Notes under the pieces: generated by a model
Databases searched by the model: none
What the model was told of the DNA's origin: nothing
What the model saw: the letters and a program-made list of their open reading frames with translations, nothing else
DNA from: Nocardia caishijiensis NBRC 108228
Lineage (GTDB): Bacteria; Actinomycetota; Actinomycetes; Mycobacteriales; Mycobacteriaceae
Direction of reading: 5' to 3'
NCBI RefSeq assembly: GCF_001612825.1
Contig: NZ_BDBE01000041.1
Coordinates: 1 to 64,000 of the forward strand
Length of the DNA: 64,000 bases
Shown: positions 7,839 to 17,022 of the stretch, in pieces
Layout: every line of letters starts with the position of its first letter
Position numbering within the stretch: position 1 is the stretch's first letter
Translations under genes and position numbers: made by a program

Positions 7839-10598
7839 TCAGTTCGATTCCGCGGGTTGCTGGACGTCGGCGGGTGGGTTGTCGGCGTAGAGTTCGGCGA
7901 TCTCGGTCGCGTACTTCTCCGCGACCACATTTCGCTTGAGTTTCATCGTCAAGGTGACCTCGTCGCCGCCGGGTTCCCAGGACACCGGGAGAATGCGGAA
8001 TCTCTTGACCTGTTCGACGCGCGAGAGCGTCGCGTTTCCCGCGGCTACTCCGGCCGCTATCTCCTGCCGGATCGCGGGGTTCGCGGCGAGGGTGGCGGCC
8101 GAGGCATCGGGCAGGTTGTGTCGGGCGGCGTGGTGCTCGGCGCTTTCGCCGTCGAGAACGATCAGTGCGGTGATGTAGGGGCGGCCGTCACCGATCGTGG
8201 CCATCGCGCCGATCATCGGTGTCGCCGCCTTGATGGCGTGTTCGATGGTGGTGGGCGACATGTTCTTGCCCGAGGCGTTGATGATCAGTTCCTTCTTGCG
8301 GTCGACGATCCTCAGGTACCCGTCGCTGTCCATGGTGACCACGTCGCCGGTGCTGAGCCAGCCGTCCGCGTCGACGGCCTCGGCGGTCTTGTCCGGCTCA
8401 CCGCGATAGCCCTTCATCACCAGGGGGCCCTTCACCAGCAGTTCACCGTCGTCGGCGATGCGGGACTCCATCCCGGCGAGCAACCGACCGACCGTTCCGA
8501 GCCGAGCGTCGCGCGGATGGCTGACACTGCAGATGCACGACAGTTCCGACATCCCCCAGATCTCGGAGATGGGGACGCCGAGTCCGGCGAAGAAGCCGAG
8601 CGTCCGGGGCGGAATCGGGGCCGCGCCCGACAGCGCGAAGCGCAGCCGATCCAACCCCAGGCGTTTGCGCAGCGTGGAGAGAACCAATTCGTCGGCCTTG
8701 GCCCATCGCTCGGCAACCTCGGCGGGGATCGGTTCACCGGCCAGTTCGTACTCGCTGCGCTCGGCGCCCACCGACAGCGCCCACTGCAGGGCCTGCTTGC
8801 GGTTCTGGTCCTGTTCGCCCGCGACCACGGCCTCGATCCCTGCCTTCAGCTTTTCCCACACGCGAGGCACCGCGCCCCAAATCGTCGGGCGCAGGTCCGC
8901 CAGTGCGGCTCCGATCTGCTTCGGGTCGGCGACCGCGGTGACCTGTGTTCCGAAGACCTCTTGCAGGTACAGCGAGGTGAGCCGGTCGGCGATGTGCGCG
9001 CTCGGCATGAACGAGGTGATCGAATCACCGAACTCGAACCCGAGGACATCGTGGAGGCCGTACGCCTGGAACATCAGGTTCGCGTGCGTGGTCTCGACGC
9101 CTTTGGGATTTCCTGTCGTCCCCGAGGTGTAGATCAGGGTGGCGACGTCGTCGGCCCGGACGGCGCGCCACGATGCGTCGAAATCGAAATCGGGGTCACC
9201 CGCGGCGATCATGTCCGCCACCGACAGCGTGCCCTCGACGGGCTCGTCGAGACAGACGATGTGGTTTAGGGGCACGCCACTGTCGCGCAGCCGAGCCACG
9301 AACTGCGGCTCGCAGATCACGACCCGTGCTGTCGCATTACCGAGAACGTGCGCGAGTTGTTGCGCGGACAACGTGTTGTAGACGGAGAAGGAGGTCGCGC
9401 CGACGTGCTGGGCACCCACTTCCAGCGGATAGAACTCCACGCGGTTGCTCATCATGAGCGCGACCGTGTCGCCGCGGCCGACGCCGAGCGCCGCCAGGCC
9501 CGCCGCGGATTCGCGAACCGCGGTGGCGTAGTCACGCCAGCTGATGGTCTTGGTGTCGCCCGGGGTGCGCAGCGCGATGGCATCCGGGTCGAGTGAGGAA
9601 ACGTGCTGGAAAGCGGCACAGAGGGTTTCGAAGCGGTTGCTCGACATGGGTGATCGTCTTTCGGTTTTCAGACCGCCGTGGCGGCAGGGGGTATCGAGGA
9701 TCGAGGTCATGAATCGCCCTGCGGCACCGAAGGCGAAGCGAGCCTCCGGTGCGAGCGCGGGCATGACCTGGAAGACGTGCATCTGGTCGGGCCAGATCTG
9801 GAGCTCACACGGCGCGTTCACGGCGCCGAACCGGTTCGCCAGCTCGGCGGCGTCGGCGGCGAAGTACTCCGACTCCCCTGTTTGAATCAGGGTGGGCGGC
9901 AGCGACTTTCCGTGTTCGGGACGCAGATCGAGAGGCTCACCCGTGAATTGGGCGACGGCTTTGACGGACAGGGAATAGGACATCACGTCACGGATGACCG
10001 TGCCGCCGCGCGCGGTCGCCAGGCTCAGATCGGTCATGGGCGAGAACAACACCAGCGCTGCGGGCGCCGGAAGTCCCCGTCCGGCGGTGGCGATGACGAA
10101 GTCGGCGGCGAGGTAACCACCGGCCGAATCACCGGCGACGATGATCCGGTCCGGGGAGAAACCGCGCCGCAGCAACCATCCGTACGCGTGCGCGACGTCG
10201 TGTTGCGCGCAGGGGCTCGGGTATTCCGGAGCCAGACGGTAGTCGACCACGAAGACAGGCGCGCGAGTCGTGGTCGACAACCTCGACGCCACGCCTCGGT
10301 AGGCGCGGGCCGAGCCCGCGACGAACCCGCCGCCGTGCACATACAGCACGACCGCGTCGCCACGAACAGCTTTCGGGCCGGTGACCAGTTCACCGTGGAC
10401 CTCGCCGTCGTCCACCCGCGTGACCGCCGTCCCGGCCAGGCTCGGGCCGACGACGCGCATTGTGGCATCGATGGCCATGCGGGCGAGTCGCAGAGTGGTG
10501 GTGTTGACCGGCAGCACCGCCGCGAGCGGCCGGACCGTCCGTTCCGCCATCAGCCGCGCGGCCCGCGTGCGCAAGGATCCGCGCAGGCGCGCGGTCAC
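7839..10598 (-). CDS. Fused alpha/beta hydrolase (LipR-like esterase) and long-chain acyl-CoA ligase (FadD-like)
   Basis: One uninterrupted 919-codon frame joins two enzymes. Residues ~1-315 are a hormone-sensitive-lipase-type hydrolase: oxyanion motif HGGGF, nucleophile elbow GDSAGG, late histidine in DQMHVFQ. Residues 318-919 are an AMP-binding ligase: P-loop TLIYTSGTTGNPKG, WGMSEL, GWLSTGD, and a VDRKKE hinge with lysine near the end. It would make acyl-CoA via acyl-AMP. Met318 (codon at 9647) is where a free-standing FadD would begin. The ribosome site there is poor (GAAAGACG), so either a true fusion protein or lost-stop read-through is possible. It is the last gene of the mymA-like operon and overlaps the SDR gene by ATGA. 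Confidence 0.85.
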   Translation of the reverse strand: MTARLRGSLRTRAARLMAERTVRPLAAVLPVNTTTLRLARMAIDATMRVVGPSLAGTAVTRVDDGEVHGELVTGPKAVRGDAVVLYVHGGGFVAGSARAYRGVASRLSTTTRAPVFVVDYRLAPEYPSPCAQHDVAHAYGWLLRRGFSPDRIIVAGDSAGGYLAADFVIATAGRGLPAPAALVLFSPMTDLSLATARGGTVIRDVMSYSLSVKAVAQFTGEPLDLRPEHGKSLPPTLIQTGESEYFAADAAELANRFGAVNAPCELQIWPDQMHVFQVMPALAPEARFAFGAAGRFMTSILDTPCRHGGLKTERRSPMSSNRFETLCAAFQHVSSLDPDAIALRTPGDTKTISWRDYATAVRESAAGLAALGVGRGDTVALMMSNRVEFYPLEVGAQHVGATSFSVYNTLSAQQLAHVLGNATARVVICEPQFVARLRDSGVPLNHIVCLDEPVEGTLSVADMIAAGDPDFDFDASWRAVRADDVATLIYTSGTTGNPKGVETTHANLMFQAYGLHDVLGFEFGDSITSFMPSAHIADRLTSLYLQEVFGTQVTAVADPKQIGAALADLRPTIWGAVPRVWEKLKAGIEAVVAGEQDQNRKQALQWALSVGAERSEYELAGEPIPAEVAERWAKADELVLSTLRKRLGLDRLRFALSGAAPIPPRTLGFFAGLGVPISEIWGMSELSCICSVSHPRDARLGTVGRLLAGMESRIADDGELLVKGPLVMKGYRGEPDKTAEAVDADGWLSTGDVVTMDSDGYLRIVDRKKELIINASGKNMSPTTIEHAIKAATPMIGAMATIGDGRPYITALIVLDGESAEHHAARHNLPDASAATLAANPAIRQEIAAGVAAGNATLSRVEQVKRFRILPVSWEPGGDEVTLTMKLKRNVVAEKYATEIAELYADNPPADVQQPAESN

Positions 10599-11479
10599 CG
10601 GCTGTTCGCCCGTCCCTCGACCCGCTCGAGCAGGTCTCTGACCCTGTCACTGCCCGCGAGTTGGGCGTCGAGCACCACGTTGATCGCGCCGCGGAGCAGG
10701 GCGTAGGGCTCCCACCCGCGGGGGGCGATGGTCCGCGGCGCTCGGCGGGCGATGCCATCGGCGAGCACGGTCGCCGCCTGGGTGGCGGTGATCCGGATGT
10801 TCAGCGGCCAGGGCAGCATGTGGTCCAGCGACCGGCCGATGTCGTCGGCGTCGAGCGTGGTGTGGGTCATCTCGGTGTCGACGACCCCGAAATACGCCAC
10901 CCCGGCGCTGGCGCCCACCGCGGCGAGTTCGACCCGCAGCGCTCGTCCGAACTGTTCGACGGCGGCCTTGCTCATCATGTACGGCGAACCGGCCATGCCC
11001 GGTGCGAACGAGGCGCACGACGACACCACCACGACGTGCCCGCGCGCGGCGATCACGTGGTCGAGTGCCGGATGCACGGTGTTGAAGCACCCGTCGAGAT
11101 TCACGGCCATCACGCGATCGAAGTCGCGCGGGTCCATCGTGCGCACGGTGCTCGGCCGCGGGGTGACGCCAGCGTTGGCGACCACCACATCCAGATGTCC
11201 GACGGTGTCGACGGCCAGGGCGACCGCGGCCGCCATCGCCTCCCGGTCGCAGACATCGGCGGCGATCGCCAGCGCCCGCGCACCGAGCGACCGGGCGGCT
11301 GCCTCGACAGCAGCTCGGTCGATGTCCACCAAGACAACGAAAGCACCACGGGAATACAGGATTTCGGCCAGTTCGAGGCCGATTCCCTTGCCCGCGCCGG
11401 TGATCAGGACAGCTTTACCCGCCACGTCGTAGGAAGGCTGGGCGAACAGCTCGAGCGGGTTGACGGCGGAGATCAGCAT
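10595..11479 (-). CDS. Short-chain dehydrogenase/reductase (SadH-like)
   Basis: The 294-residue classical SDR has the cofactor loop TGAGKGIG (residues 27-34), an NAG motif (102-104), catalytic serine around 153-154 and YMMSK (Tyr167, Lys171). Family members interconvert alcohols and ketones or aldehydes with NAD(P). It sits between the monooxygenase and the esterase-ligase, the position of sadH beside mymA and lipR in mycobacteria. The start shares one base with the stop of the monooxygenase gene (TGATG), so translation is coupled. Confidence 0.9.
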   Translation of the reverse strand: MLISAVNPLELFAQPSYDVAGKAVLITGAGKGIGLELAEILYSRGAFVVLVDIDRAAVEAAARSLGARALAIAADVCDREAMAAAVALAVDTVGHLDVVVANAGVTPRPSTVRTMDPRDFDRVMAVNLDGCFNTVHPALDHVIAARGHVVVVSSCASFAPGMAGSPYMMSKAAVEQFGRALRVELAAVGASAGVAYFGVVDTEMTHTTLDADDIGRSLDHMLPWPLNIRITATQAATVLADGIARRAPRTIAPRGWEPYALLRGAINVVLDAQLAGSDRVRDLLERVEGRANSR

Positions 11480-12930
11480 CAGGCACGCACCTCGTAACGC
11501 TCGGCGTCGAAGGAACTGGTCCGGCGCCGGTATTCGAAACTCCAGCTCGGGTAGAGACCGGCGTTCTGCCCGTCGAGGGTGTAGTAGCTCTCGCAGCCAC
11601 CGGTCAGCCAGACCGTCGAGGTGCTGCGACGGCGCATCTCCTCGACGAAGCGGTCCTGGGTCGCGCGGCGCACCTCCACCCGCTGGGCACCGCGGTTGCG
11701 CAGGGTCTTCATGGCGTCGACGATGTAGGCGATCTGGGATTCGATCATGAAGATCGCCGACTGGTTGCCCGCCGCACCGAAGGGGCCGAGGGTGAGGAAG
11801 AAGTTCGGGAACCCGGCGATGGCGGTTCCCAGATAGGTGTGGCGTTGTGTGCGCATCAGCTCGCCCACCGAGGCTCCCGAGAGTCCGGTGATGCGATCGT
11901 AGGTCGACGGTGTCGGCTCGAAACCGGTGCCGTAGATGATCGTGTCGACGGGGATCTCGTGGCCCGCGCGGGTGACGATCGAATACGGGCGGACCTCCGC
12001 GATCCCGTCGGTGACCACCTCGACATTGTCCTGGTCCAGGGCGGGCAGGTAGGCGTCGGAGAAGATCGCTCGTTTACAGCCGATCATGTAGTCGGGGGTG
12101 AGCTTCGCGCGCAGTTCGGGGTCACGGACCTGGCGGCGCAACTGCCACCGACCCAGCATCTCGTAGGGGTGCCGGAACCGGTTGTCGACGAAGCCGACCA
12201 GACCGAAACCCTCGATCGCCGTGTACCAGGCCGCCCGGATCGCCTTGCGCGTCAACGGCACGGTGCGCAGGATGAACCGCTCCAGCTCGAGCGTGCGGCG
12301 GTCCATGCGCGGCACGATCCACGGCGCCGACCGTTGGAACACGGTCAGCGCGGCCACTTTCGGCTGGATCTCGGGAATGAACTGCACCGCGGAGGCGCCG
12401 GTTCCGATCACCGCGACACGTTCGCCGAACAGGTCGTGCTCGTGGTCCCAGTGCAGCGAATGGAAGGTGCGGCCGCGGAAGGTGTCGATCCCGGGCAGGG
12501 ACGGGTACTTCGCCTCGGCGAAGATGCCGGTCGCCGAGATGACGAAGTCCGCGGTCAACTCGCCTGCCGAGGTCTCGAGGCGCCAGAGCGTGTCGTCCTC
12601 GTCCCAGCGAGCCGCGAGCAGTTCGGTGTTCAGTCGTAGATGGCGCACGACGTCGAACTCGGTGGCCACCGACCTGATGTAGTCCAGGATCTCCGACTGC
12701 TTGCCGTAGGTGCGCGACCAATCCGGGTTGGGCGCGAACGAATAGCTGTAGAGCTGCGAGGGCACATCGCACGCGCAGCCGGGGTAGGTGTTGGCCTGCC
12801 AGCTGCCGCCCAGATCGGCGGCGCGCTCGAGGATCACGAGATCGTCGAAACCGGCCTCGCGCAATTTGATCGCCAGGCCGATGCCGCCGAAACCGGCACC
12901 GATCACGACGATGTGGCGGTGTTCGGTCAT
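11479..12930 (-). CDS. FAD-dependent Baeyer-Villiger-type monooxygenase (MymA-like)
   Basis: The 483-residue flavoprotein has an N-terminal FAD loop GAGFGG (11-16) and a second dinucleotide loop GTGASA for NADPH. It also carries the exact Baeyer-Villiger fingerprint FxGxxxHxxxW, as FRGRTFHSLHW at 151-161. Such enzymes insert oxygen next to a carbonyl to give esters or lactones; MymA of mycobacteria is the closest operon analogue. An ester product would suit the esterase downstream, followed by CoA ligation by the FadD part. The ATG at 12930 has GGAAGG upstream and overlaps the aldehyde dehydrogenase stop (ATGA). Confidence 0.9.
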   Translation of the reverse strand: MTEHRHIVVIGAGFGGIGLAIKLREAGFDDLVILERAADLGGSWQANTYPGCACDVPSQLYSYSFAPNPDWSRTYGKQSEILDYIRSVATEFDVVRHLRLNTELLAARWDEDDTLWRLETSAGELTADFVISATGIFAEAKYPSLPGIDTFRGRTFHSLHWDHEHDLFGERVAVIGTGASAVQFIPEIQPKVAALTVFQRSAPWIVPRMDRRTLELERFILRTVPLTRKAIRAAWYTAIEGFGLVGFVDNRFRHPYEMLGRWQLRRQVRDPELRAKLTPDYMIGCKRAIFSDAYLPALDQDNVEVVTDGIAEVRPYSIVTRAGHEIPVDTIIYGTGFEPTPSTYDRITGLSGASVGELMRTQRHTYLGTAIAGFPNFFLTLGPFGAAGNQSAIFMIESQIAYIVDAMKTLRNRGAQRVEVRRATQDRFVEEMRRRSTSTVWLTGGCESYYTLDGQNAGLYPSWSFEYRRRTSSFDAERYEVRA

Positions 12931-14414
12931 GACACTTTCCTTCCGTGCAGCACGGTGATCAGCCGATCGACGATCTTGTCGGTGGCGGGGCCTCGGGTGA
13001 ACGTGGTGAGCGCCAGCGGCGACGGGAAACGTTGCCGGGTGGTCGCTTTGGCGTAGGTGAATTCCTTGAGCCCGTCGGGTCCGTGGACGCGACCGAAACC
13101 GGAGTCGCCGACACCGCCCAGCGGCAGCCCGGCGATGGTGGCGTGCGCGACATAGGCGTTGATCGAGGTCGCGCCCGAGCGGATCCGATCGGCGATCCGG
13201 CGGCCGTTGCGGCGGGAGAAGACGGTGCCGCCGAGCCCGTAGGTTCCGGCGTTCACCCGCTCGATCGCCTCGTCCATGTCGCGCACCCGCGTGACGGTGA
13301 GCGTGGGGCCGAAGGTCTCCTCGGTGACCGCCACGGCGTCCTCGGGGACGTCGACGAGAATCGTCGGTTGCACGAACTGGCCGTCGATGGTGTCGGCGCC
13401 GCCGAGCACCGCGCGCGCACCCCGAGCCAGCGCGTCCTCGATGTGGTGGCGGATGATCGCGATCTGCTTGGGCATCGTGACCGGGCCGATCTTGGCCGCG
13501 CCGGTCCCGGCGTGCACGTTCTCGGCGCGGCTGACCAGCTTCGGCACGAACGCGTCGTAGACCTCGGTGTGGACGTAGACGCGCTCGACGCCGAGGCAGG
13601 TCTGCCCGGCATTGGACATTCCGCCCCACACCGCGGCCGCCGCGGCCGCATCCAGATCGGCGTCGGCATCGACGATGAGCGCGTCCTTACCGCCGAGTTC
13701 CATCAGTACCGGTGTCAGGCTCTCCGCGCACGCCGCCATGACCCGTCTTCCCGTCGCGGTGGATCCGGTGAAACCGATCTTGCCCACCCCGGACCGGCAC
13801 AGCGCGGCACCGGTGTCCCCCATCCCGGTGACGATTTGCAGCACCGGCTGCTCCGGCACGACCAAGTCGAACCGGCGCGCGAGCCAATGGCCGACGCCGG
13901 GGGTGTATTCGCTCGGTTTGCAGACCACCGCGTTTCCGGCGGCCAACGCGAACGAAATCGAGCCGAGCGGGGTGAAGACCGGATAGTTCCACGGCCCGAT
14001 CACACCGACCACACCGAACGGCCGGTACTCCAGCGTGCATTCCTGATTGAACGCGAGCAGACCAGGATTCACCGAGCGAGGGCCGAGGACCTTGCGCGCG
14101 TTGCGTGCCGCCCACGCCAGGTGCTCGACGGCCATCGCGATCTCGAGCGCCGCGTCCGACAGTGGCTTGCCCATCTCTTCGTGCATGAGGTGCGCGAGTT
14201 CGACTCTCCCGCTGACGATCTCGCCTCGCCACGCGTCCAGCCGCCGGGCCCGCTCGGCGAAACCGAGCGCCGACCACCACTGCCCCGCCCCGCGGGCGGC
14301 CTCGACGGTGGCGTCGACCTCGGCGGCGGTGTGGATCGGGTAGCTGCCGACCACGGCTCCGGTGGCCGGTGAGACGACGTCGAAGGAGACGCTCGGCGCG
14401 TCGAGTGATGTCAT
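12927..14414 (-). CDS. Aldehyde dehydrogenase, NAD(P)-dependent
   Basis: The 495-residue aldehyde dehydrogenase has the PWNYP substrate/cofactor region (141-145), GFTGST, catalytic glutamate in MELGGKD (Glu239) and nucleophilic cysteine in NAGQTC (Cys273). It oxidises an aldehyde to the carboxylate. In this operon the likely source is an alcohol or aldehyde made from the hydroxylated substrate, but the substrate is not visible. The ATG at 14414 is preferred over an upstream in-frame start. It overlaps both neighbours by 4 bases (ATGA). Confidence 0.92.
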   Translation of the reverse strand: MTSLDAPSVSFDVVSPATGAVVGSYPIHTAAEVDATVEAARGAGQWWSALGFAERARRLDAWRGEIVSGRVELAHLMHEEMGKPLSDAALEIAMAVEHLAWAARNARKVLGPRSVNPGLLAFNQECTLEYRPFGVVGVIGPWNYPVFTPLGSISFALAAGNAVVCKPSEYTPGVGHWLARRFDLVVPEQPVLQIVTGMGDTGAALCRSGVGKIGFTGSTATGRRVMAACAESLTPVLMELGGKDALIVDADADLDAAAAAAVWGGMSNAGQTCLGVERVYVHTEVYDAFVPKLVSRAENVHAGTGAAKIGPVTMPKQIAIIRHHIEDALARGARAVLGGADTIDGQFVQPTILVDVPEDAVAVTEETFGPTLTVTRVRDMDEAIERVNAGTYGLGGTVFSRRNGRRIADRIRSGATSINAYVAHATIAGLPLGGVGDSGFGRVHGPDGLKEFTYAKATTRQRFPSPLALTTFTRGPATDKIVDRLITVLHGRKVS

Positions 14415-14920
14415 CGGGGGTCCCTCCGTGCCACGGCGAGCGCGCCGCGGGTGAGGCCGCGCGCGATGGAACCGGTGACCAGGGCGTTGACCGGTGCACC
14501 CGCCCACAGGATCGGCCGGAGTGCCGGTTCACCTTCGAGCGCGAAGGTCCACGTCACCCGGGTGTCGGCACCGGCGGGCTCGACGACGATGTCCTCGGCG
14601 AACCGGCGCAGTCCAGGAATGGACGCGGAATCGACGGTGAAGGTCATCCGTCGCCCTTCGTCCCAGCGGAAGAAGCGTTCGGTCAGCGCCACGCCACGGG
14701 CGAGGGTGACGGTGCGTACCGTCCCGACGCCGAAGGGACGCGGCGAGTGCCACCGCACATCGGTGACGGCGTTCGCCCACGAGACCAGGGCGTCGTCGGC
14801 GGTCAGTGCCGCCCACACGTGTTCGGACGCGGTCGGCACGTCCACGACATGGACGTGGCGGCGGGCGGCGGTCGCGAGGAACCGGTCATCTGATTCAGCG
14901 AGCGTGAAGGTGCGTCGCAT
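14411..14920 (-). CDS. SRPBCC (START-like) family protein
   Basis: The 169-residue protein has the SRPBCC polyketide-cyclase/START-like pattern. A VHVVDVPTASEHVWAALTA strand-helix opening leads to beta strands with VRTVTLARG and VTWTFALEG, then a long C-terminal helix with GALAVARR. The fold makes a hydrophobic cavity and may carry or position a lipid-like intermediate. It lies between the PDR-type reductase and the aldehyde dehydrogenase. ATG at 14920 is chosen; a GTG eight codons upstream (14944) is the alternative. Confidence 0.8.
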   Translation of the reverse strand: MRRTFTLAESDDRFLATAARRHVHVVDVPTASEHVWAALTADDALVSWANAVTDVRWHSPRPFGVGTVRTVTLARGVALTERFFRWDEGRRMTFTVDSASIPGLRRFAEDIVVEPAGADTRVTWTFALEGEPALRPILWAGAPVNALVTGSIARGLTRGALAVARRDPR

Positions 14921-14956
14921 CGGACGTGGTCGTCCTTTCTGCACTGTGAGGGATGC

Positions 14957-16036
14957 TCAGAGGTCGAGCACGAGCGAGGAACCGGCCGCGCGGGAGACAC
15001 AGGTCAGCATGTGGCTGCCGCGCTCGGAGTCCAGGAGTTTGCGGTCGCGGTGCCGCACCTCGCCCGCCACGACCGCGACCTTGCAGGTGCCGCAGAATCC
15101 CTGCCTGCACGAATAGACGACGTCTCGGTCGCCGCGGGTGAGGGCGGCCAGCACCGTCTCGTCCGCTGCGACACGGATCGTGGTTCCGGAGCGGGCCAGT
15201 GTCACGTCGAACGCCTCGCCGTCCACGACCGGCAGCGCGGAGAATCGTTCGGTGTGCAGCGATCCGGTCGGGTCGACGGTGAAAGCGCACCGCTGCGCGG
15301 CCTCCAGCAGTGGCGGCGGACCGCAGACGTACACCGACGCGCCGGGTTCGGCGCGACCGAGCAGGTCCACCGCCCGGGGCACACCGAACTCGTCGTCGGG
15401 CCGGATGTCGATGTTGTCGCCGCCGAAGGTGGCCAACTCGTCGAGGAAGGGCATGGTCGAGCGCGAGCGGCCGAGGTAGATCAATTGCCAGCGCGCACCG
15501 GCGCGGGCTGCCGCGCGGACCATCGGCAGGATCGGGGTGATCCCGATCCCCCCGGCGACGAACAGGTAGGACGGCGCATCGATGAAGTCGAAGGCGTTGC
15601 GGGGGCCCCGGATTCGCAGCGATGCCCCGGCTGCCAACTGCTCGTGCACCTCCACCGAGCCTCCGCCGCCGTCCGCGATGCGCCGCACCGCGATCCGGTA
15701 GCGACTGCGGTCGGCGTGGTCGCCGCACAGTGAGTACTGACGTAGGCGACCCGACGGCAACACGATGTCGATGTGTGAGCCCGGCCGCCACGGGGGCAGC
15801 ACGGCGCCGACCGGTGAACGCAGTGTCACCGACACGACGTCCTCGGCGATCGGCTCGATCCGATCGACACTCAGCTCGATCTCGAAACCACTGTGGCGCA
15901 CGGGTTTCGGCTGCGAGATCAGCGATGCCGCGCGGCTCTCGACGAACAGCTGCCGGTAGCCGTCGGCGACAGCGGCCAGGGCACGAAGACCCACCGGTGG
16001 CGTGTACTCCGGCATCGTGTCGAGCACCCCCGTCAT
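14957..16036 (-). CDS. PDR/VanB-family oxidoreductase (FMN/NAD(P) reductase with 2Fe-2S ferredoxin domain)
   Basis: The 359-residue electron-transfer protein has a flavin-binding barrel with RQYSLCG, a nucleotide domain with GGIGITP and YVCGPPPLLEA, and a C-terminal plant-type ferredoxin domain. Its cluster ligands are Cys-x4-Cys-x2-Cys (CRQGFCGTC) and a distal MLTC. These proteins pass electrons from NAD(P)H to an oxygenase. The obvious partner is the diiron-type protein encoded immediately upstream, whose stop overlaps this start (ATGA). An extra ~50-residue N-terminal stretch precedes the reductase core. Confidence 0.92.
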   Translation of the reverse strand: MTGVLDTMPEYTPPVGLRALAAVADGYRQLFVESRAASLISQPKPVRHSGFEIELSVDRIEPIAEDVVSVTLRSPVGAVLPPWRPGSHIDIVLPSGRLRQYSLCGDHADRSRYRIAVRRIADGGGGSVEVHEQLAAGASLRIRGPRNAFDFIDAPSYLFVAGGIGITPILPMVRAAARAGARWQLIYLGRSRSTMPFLDELATFGGDNIDIRPDDEFGVPRAVDLLGRAEPGASVYVCGPPPLLEAAQRCAFTVDPTGSLHTERFSALPVVDGEAFDVTLARSGTTIRVAADETVLAALTRGDRDVVYSCRQGFCGTCKVAVVAGEVRHRDRKLLDSERGSHMLTCVSRAAGSSLVLDL

Positions 16037-16926
16037 CGCTGCGCTGCCCGGGCGGCGGGCGAATGCGCGAGGTAGCGCAGCGCCCGATCCATCGGCCCGA
16101 GCTGGGAGGGGTGGAAACCGGGGCGGAGATAGCGCGGGATCTCACTGATGAACAGGCCGAAGCTGGGGATGACACCGCGCACTGTCGCCCGGACCAGCTG
16201 CACCGGGAAGGACGGGCCCTTGCGCGGCGCCGGATCCTTCGCGTACAGGTAGGCCGAGGCGACGAGGAACGTCGCCAGCAGGGTGGCGCTGGCGGCCACC
16301 GCCGTGCGCGCCTTGCGCACATAGCCGCCGTCGAGATACATGTACGCGTCGTAGACCACGCTGCGGTGCTCGACTTCCTCGGCGCCGTGCCAGCGGATCA
16401 GGTCGAGCATGGTCTGATCCATGCCGAGATCCTCGAATTTGTCGTTCTCCAACAGCCATTCGCCGATGACGGCGGTGTAGTGCTCCATCCCCGCGAACAG
16501 GGCCAGGCGCTCCTTGAGCCATTCCTCCTTGGCACGGCCGGTCAGGCCGTGGTCACCGAGAATCCGGTCGACGAACCAGGCGAACGTCTCGACCATCGAG
16601 TCGACATCGAGACCGATCGACTGCAGGTGATCGCGGGCGCCCGCGTGGCTGCTCGCGTGCATCGTCTCCTGACCGACGAAGCCCTGCACCTCCTCGCGCA
16701 GCCGCTGGTCCTCGATGAACGGCAGCGCCTCGGCGAGCGCCTGGGCCATCGCCCGCTCGCCCTCGGGCAATACCAGGTGCATCACATTGATGACGTGCGT
16801 GGCGACGACCTCGCCCGGGATGTAGTGCATGGGCACGTCGCTGAAGTCGAAGTGCACGTCACGCGCGTTGATCGCGTGCGCTTCCTCACGGTGGTGACGC
16901 CTCTTTGCGTCGGCTGACTGGGCCAT
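16033..16926 (-). CDS. Predicted metal-dependent hydrolase / diiron-type protein (PF10118-like)
   Basis: The 297-residue protein has metal-ligand-like clusters EEAHAIN, ETMHASSHAG and WHGAEEVEHRSVVYD. It has a hydrophobic, probably membrane-associated C-terminal segment (ATLLATFLVASAYLYA). This matches the PF10118 family, called metal-dependent hydrolase but with ferritin-like helical His/Glu motifs suggesting an oxidase or hydroxylase. Paired with a ferredoxin-type reductase, an oxygenase role is the inference. It is the first gene of the operon and diverges from a TetR gene. Confidence 0.8.
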   Translation of the reverse strand: MAQSADAKRRHHREEAHAINARDVHFDFSDVPMHYIPGEVVATHVINVMHLVLPEGERAMAQALAEALPFIEDQRLREEVQGFVGQETMHASSHAGARDHLQSIGLDVDSMVETFAWFVDRILGDHGLTGRAKEEWLKERLALFAGMEHYTAVIGEWLLENDKFEDLGMDQTMLDLIRWHGAEEVEHRSVVYDAYMYLDGGYVRKARTAVAASATLLATFLVASAYLYAKDPAPRKGPSFPVQLVRATVRGVIPSFGLFISEIPRYLRPGFHPSQLGPMDRALRYLAHSPAARAAQR

Positions 16927-16962
16927 AACCACACGGTACGATGCGACACATTTAATTGCAAT

Positions 16963-16973
16963 GTTGCAGCAAC
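16963..16973. promoter_or_regulatory. Palindromic operator-like site for the mymA-like operon
   Basis: GTTGCAGCAAC is a perfect 11-bp palindrome in the 96-base gap between the divergent diiron-type and TetR genes. A further TGTTGCAT lies at 16989-16996 and an AT-rich tract follows the palindrome, unusual in this GC-rich DNA. It is probably bound by the adjacent TetR protein. Confidence 0.6.
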
Positions 16974-17022
16974 AAATTTTGTGGATATGTTGCATCGGCC
17001 GGGCGATTGATATCGTTGCGGC

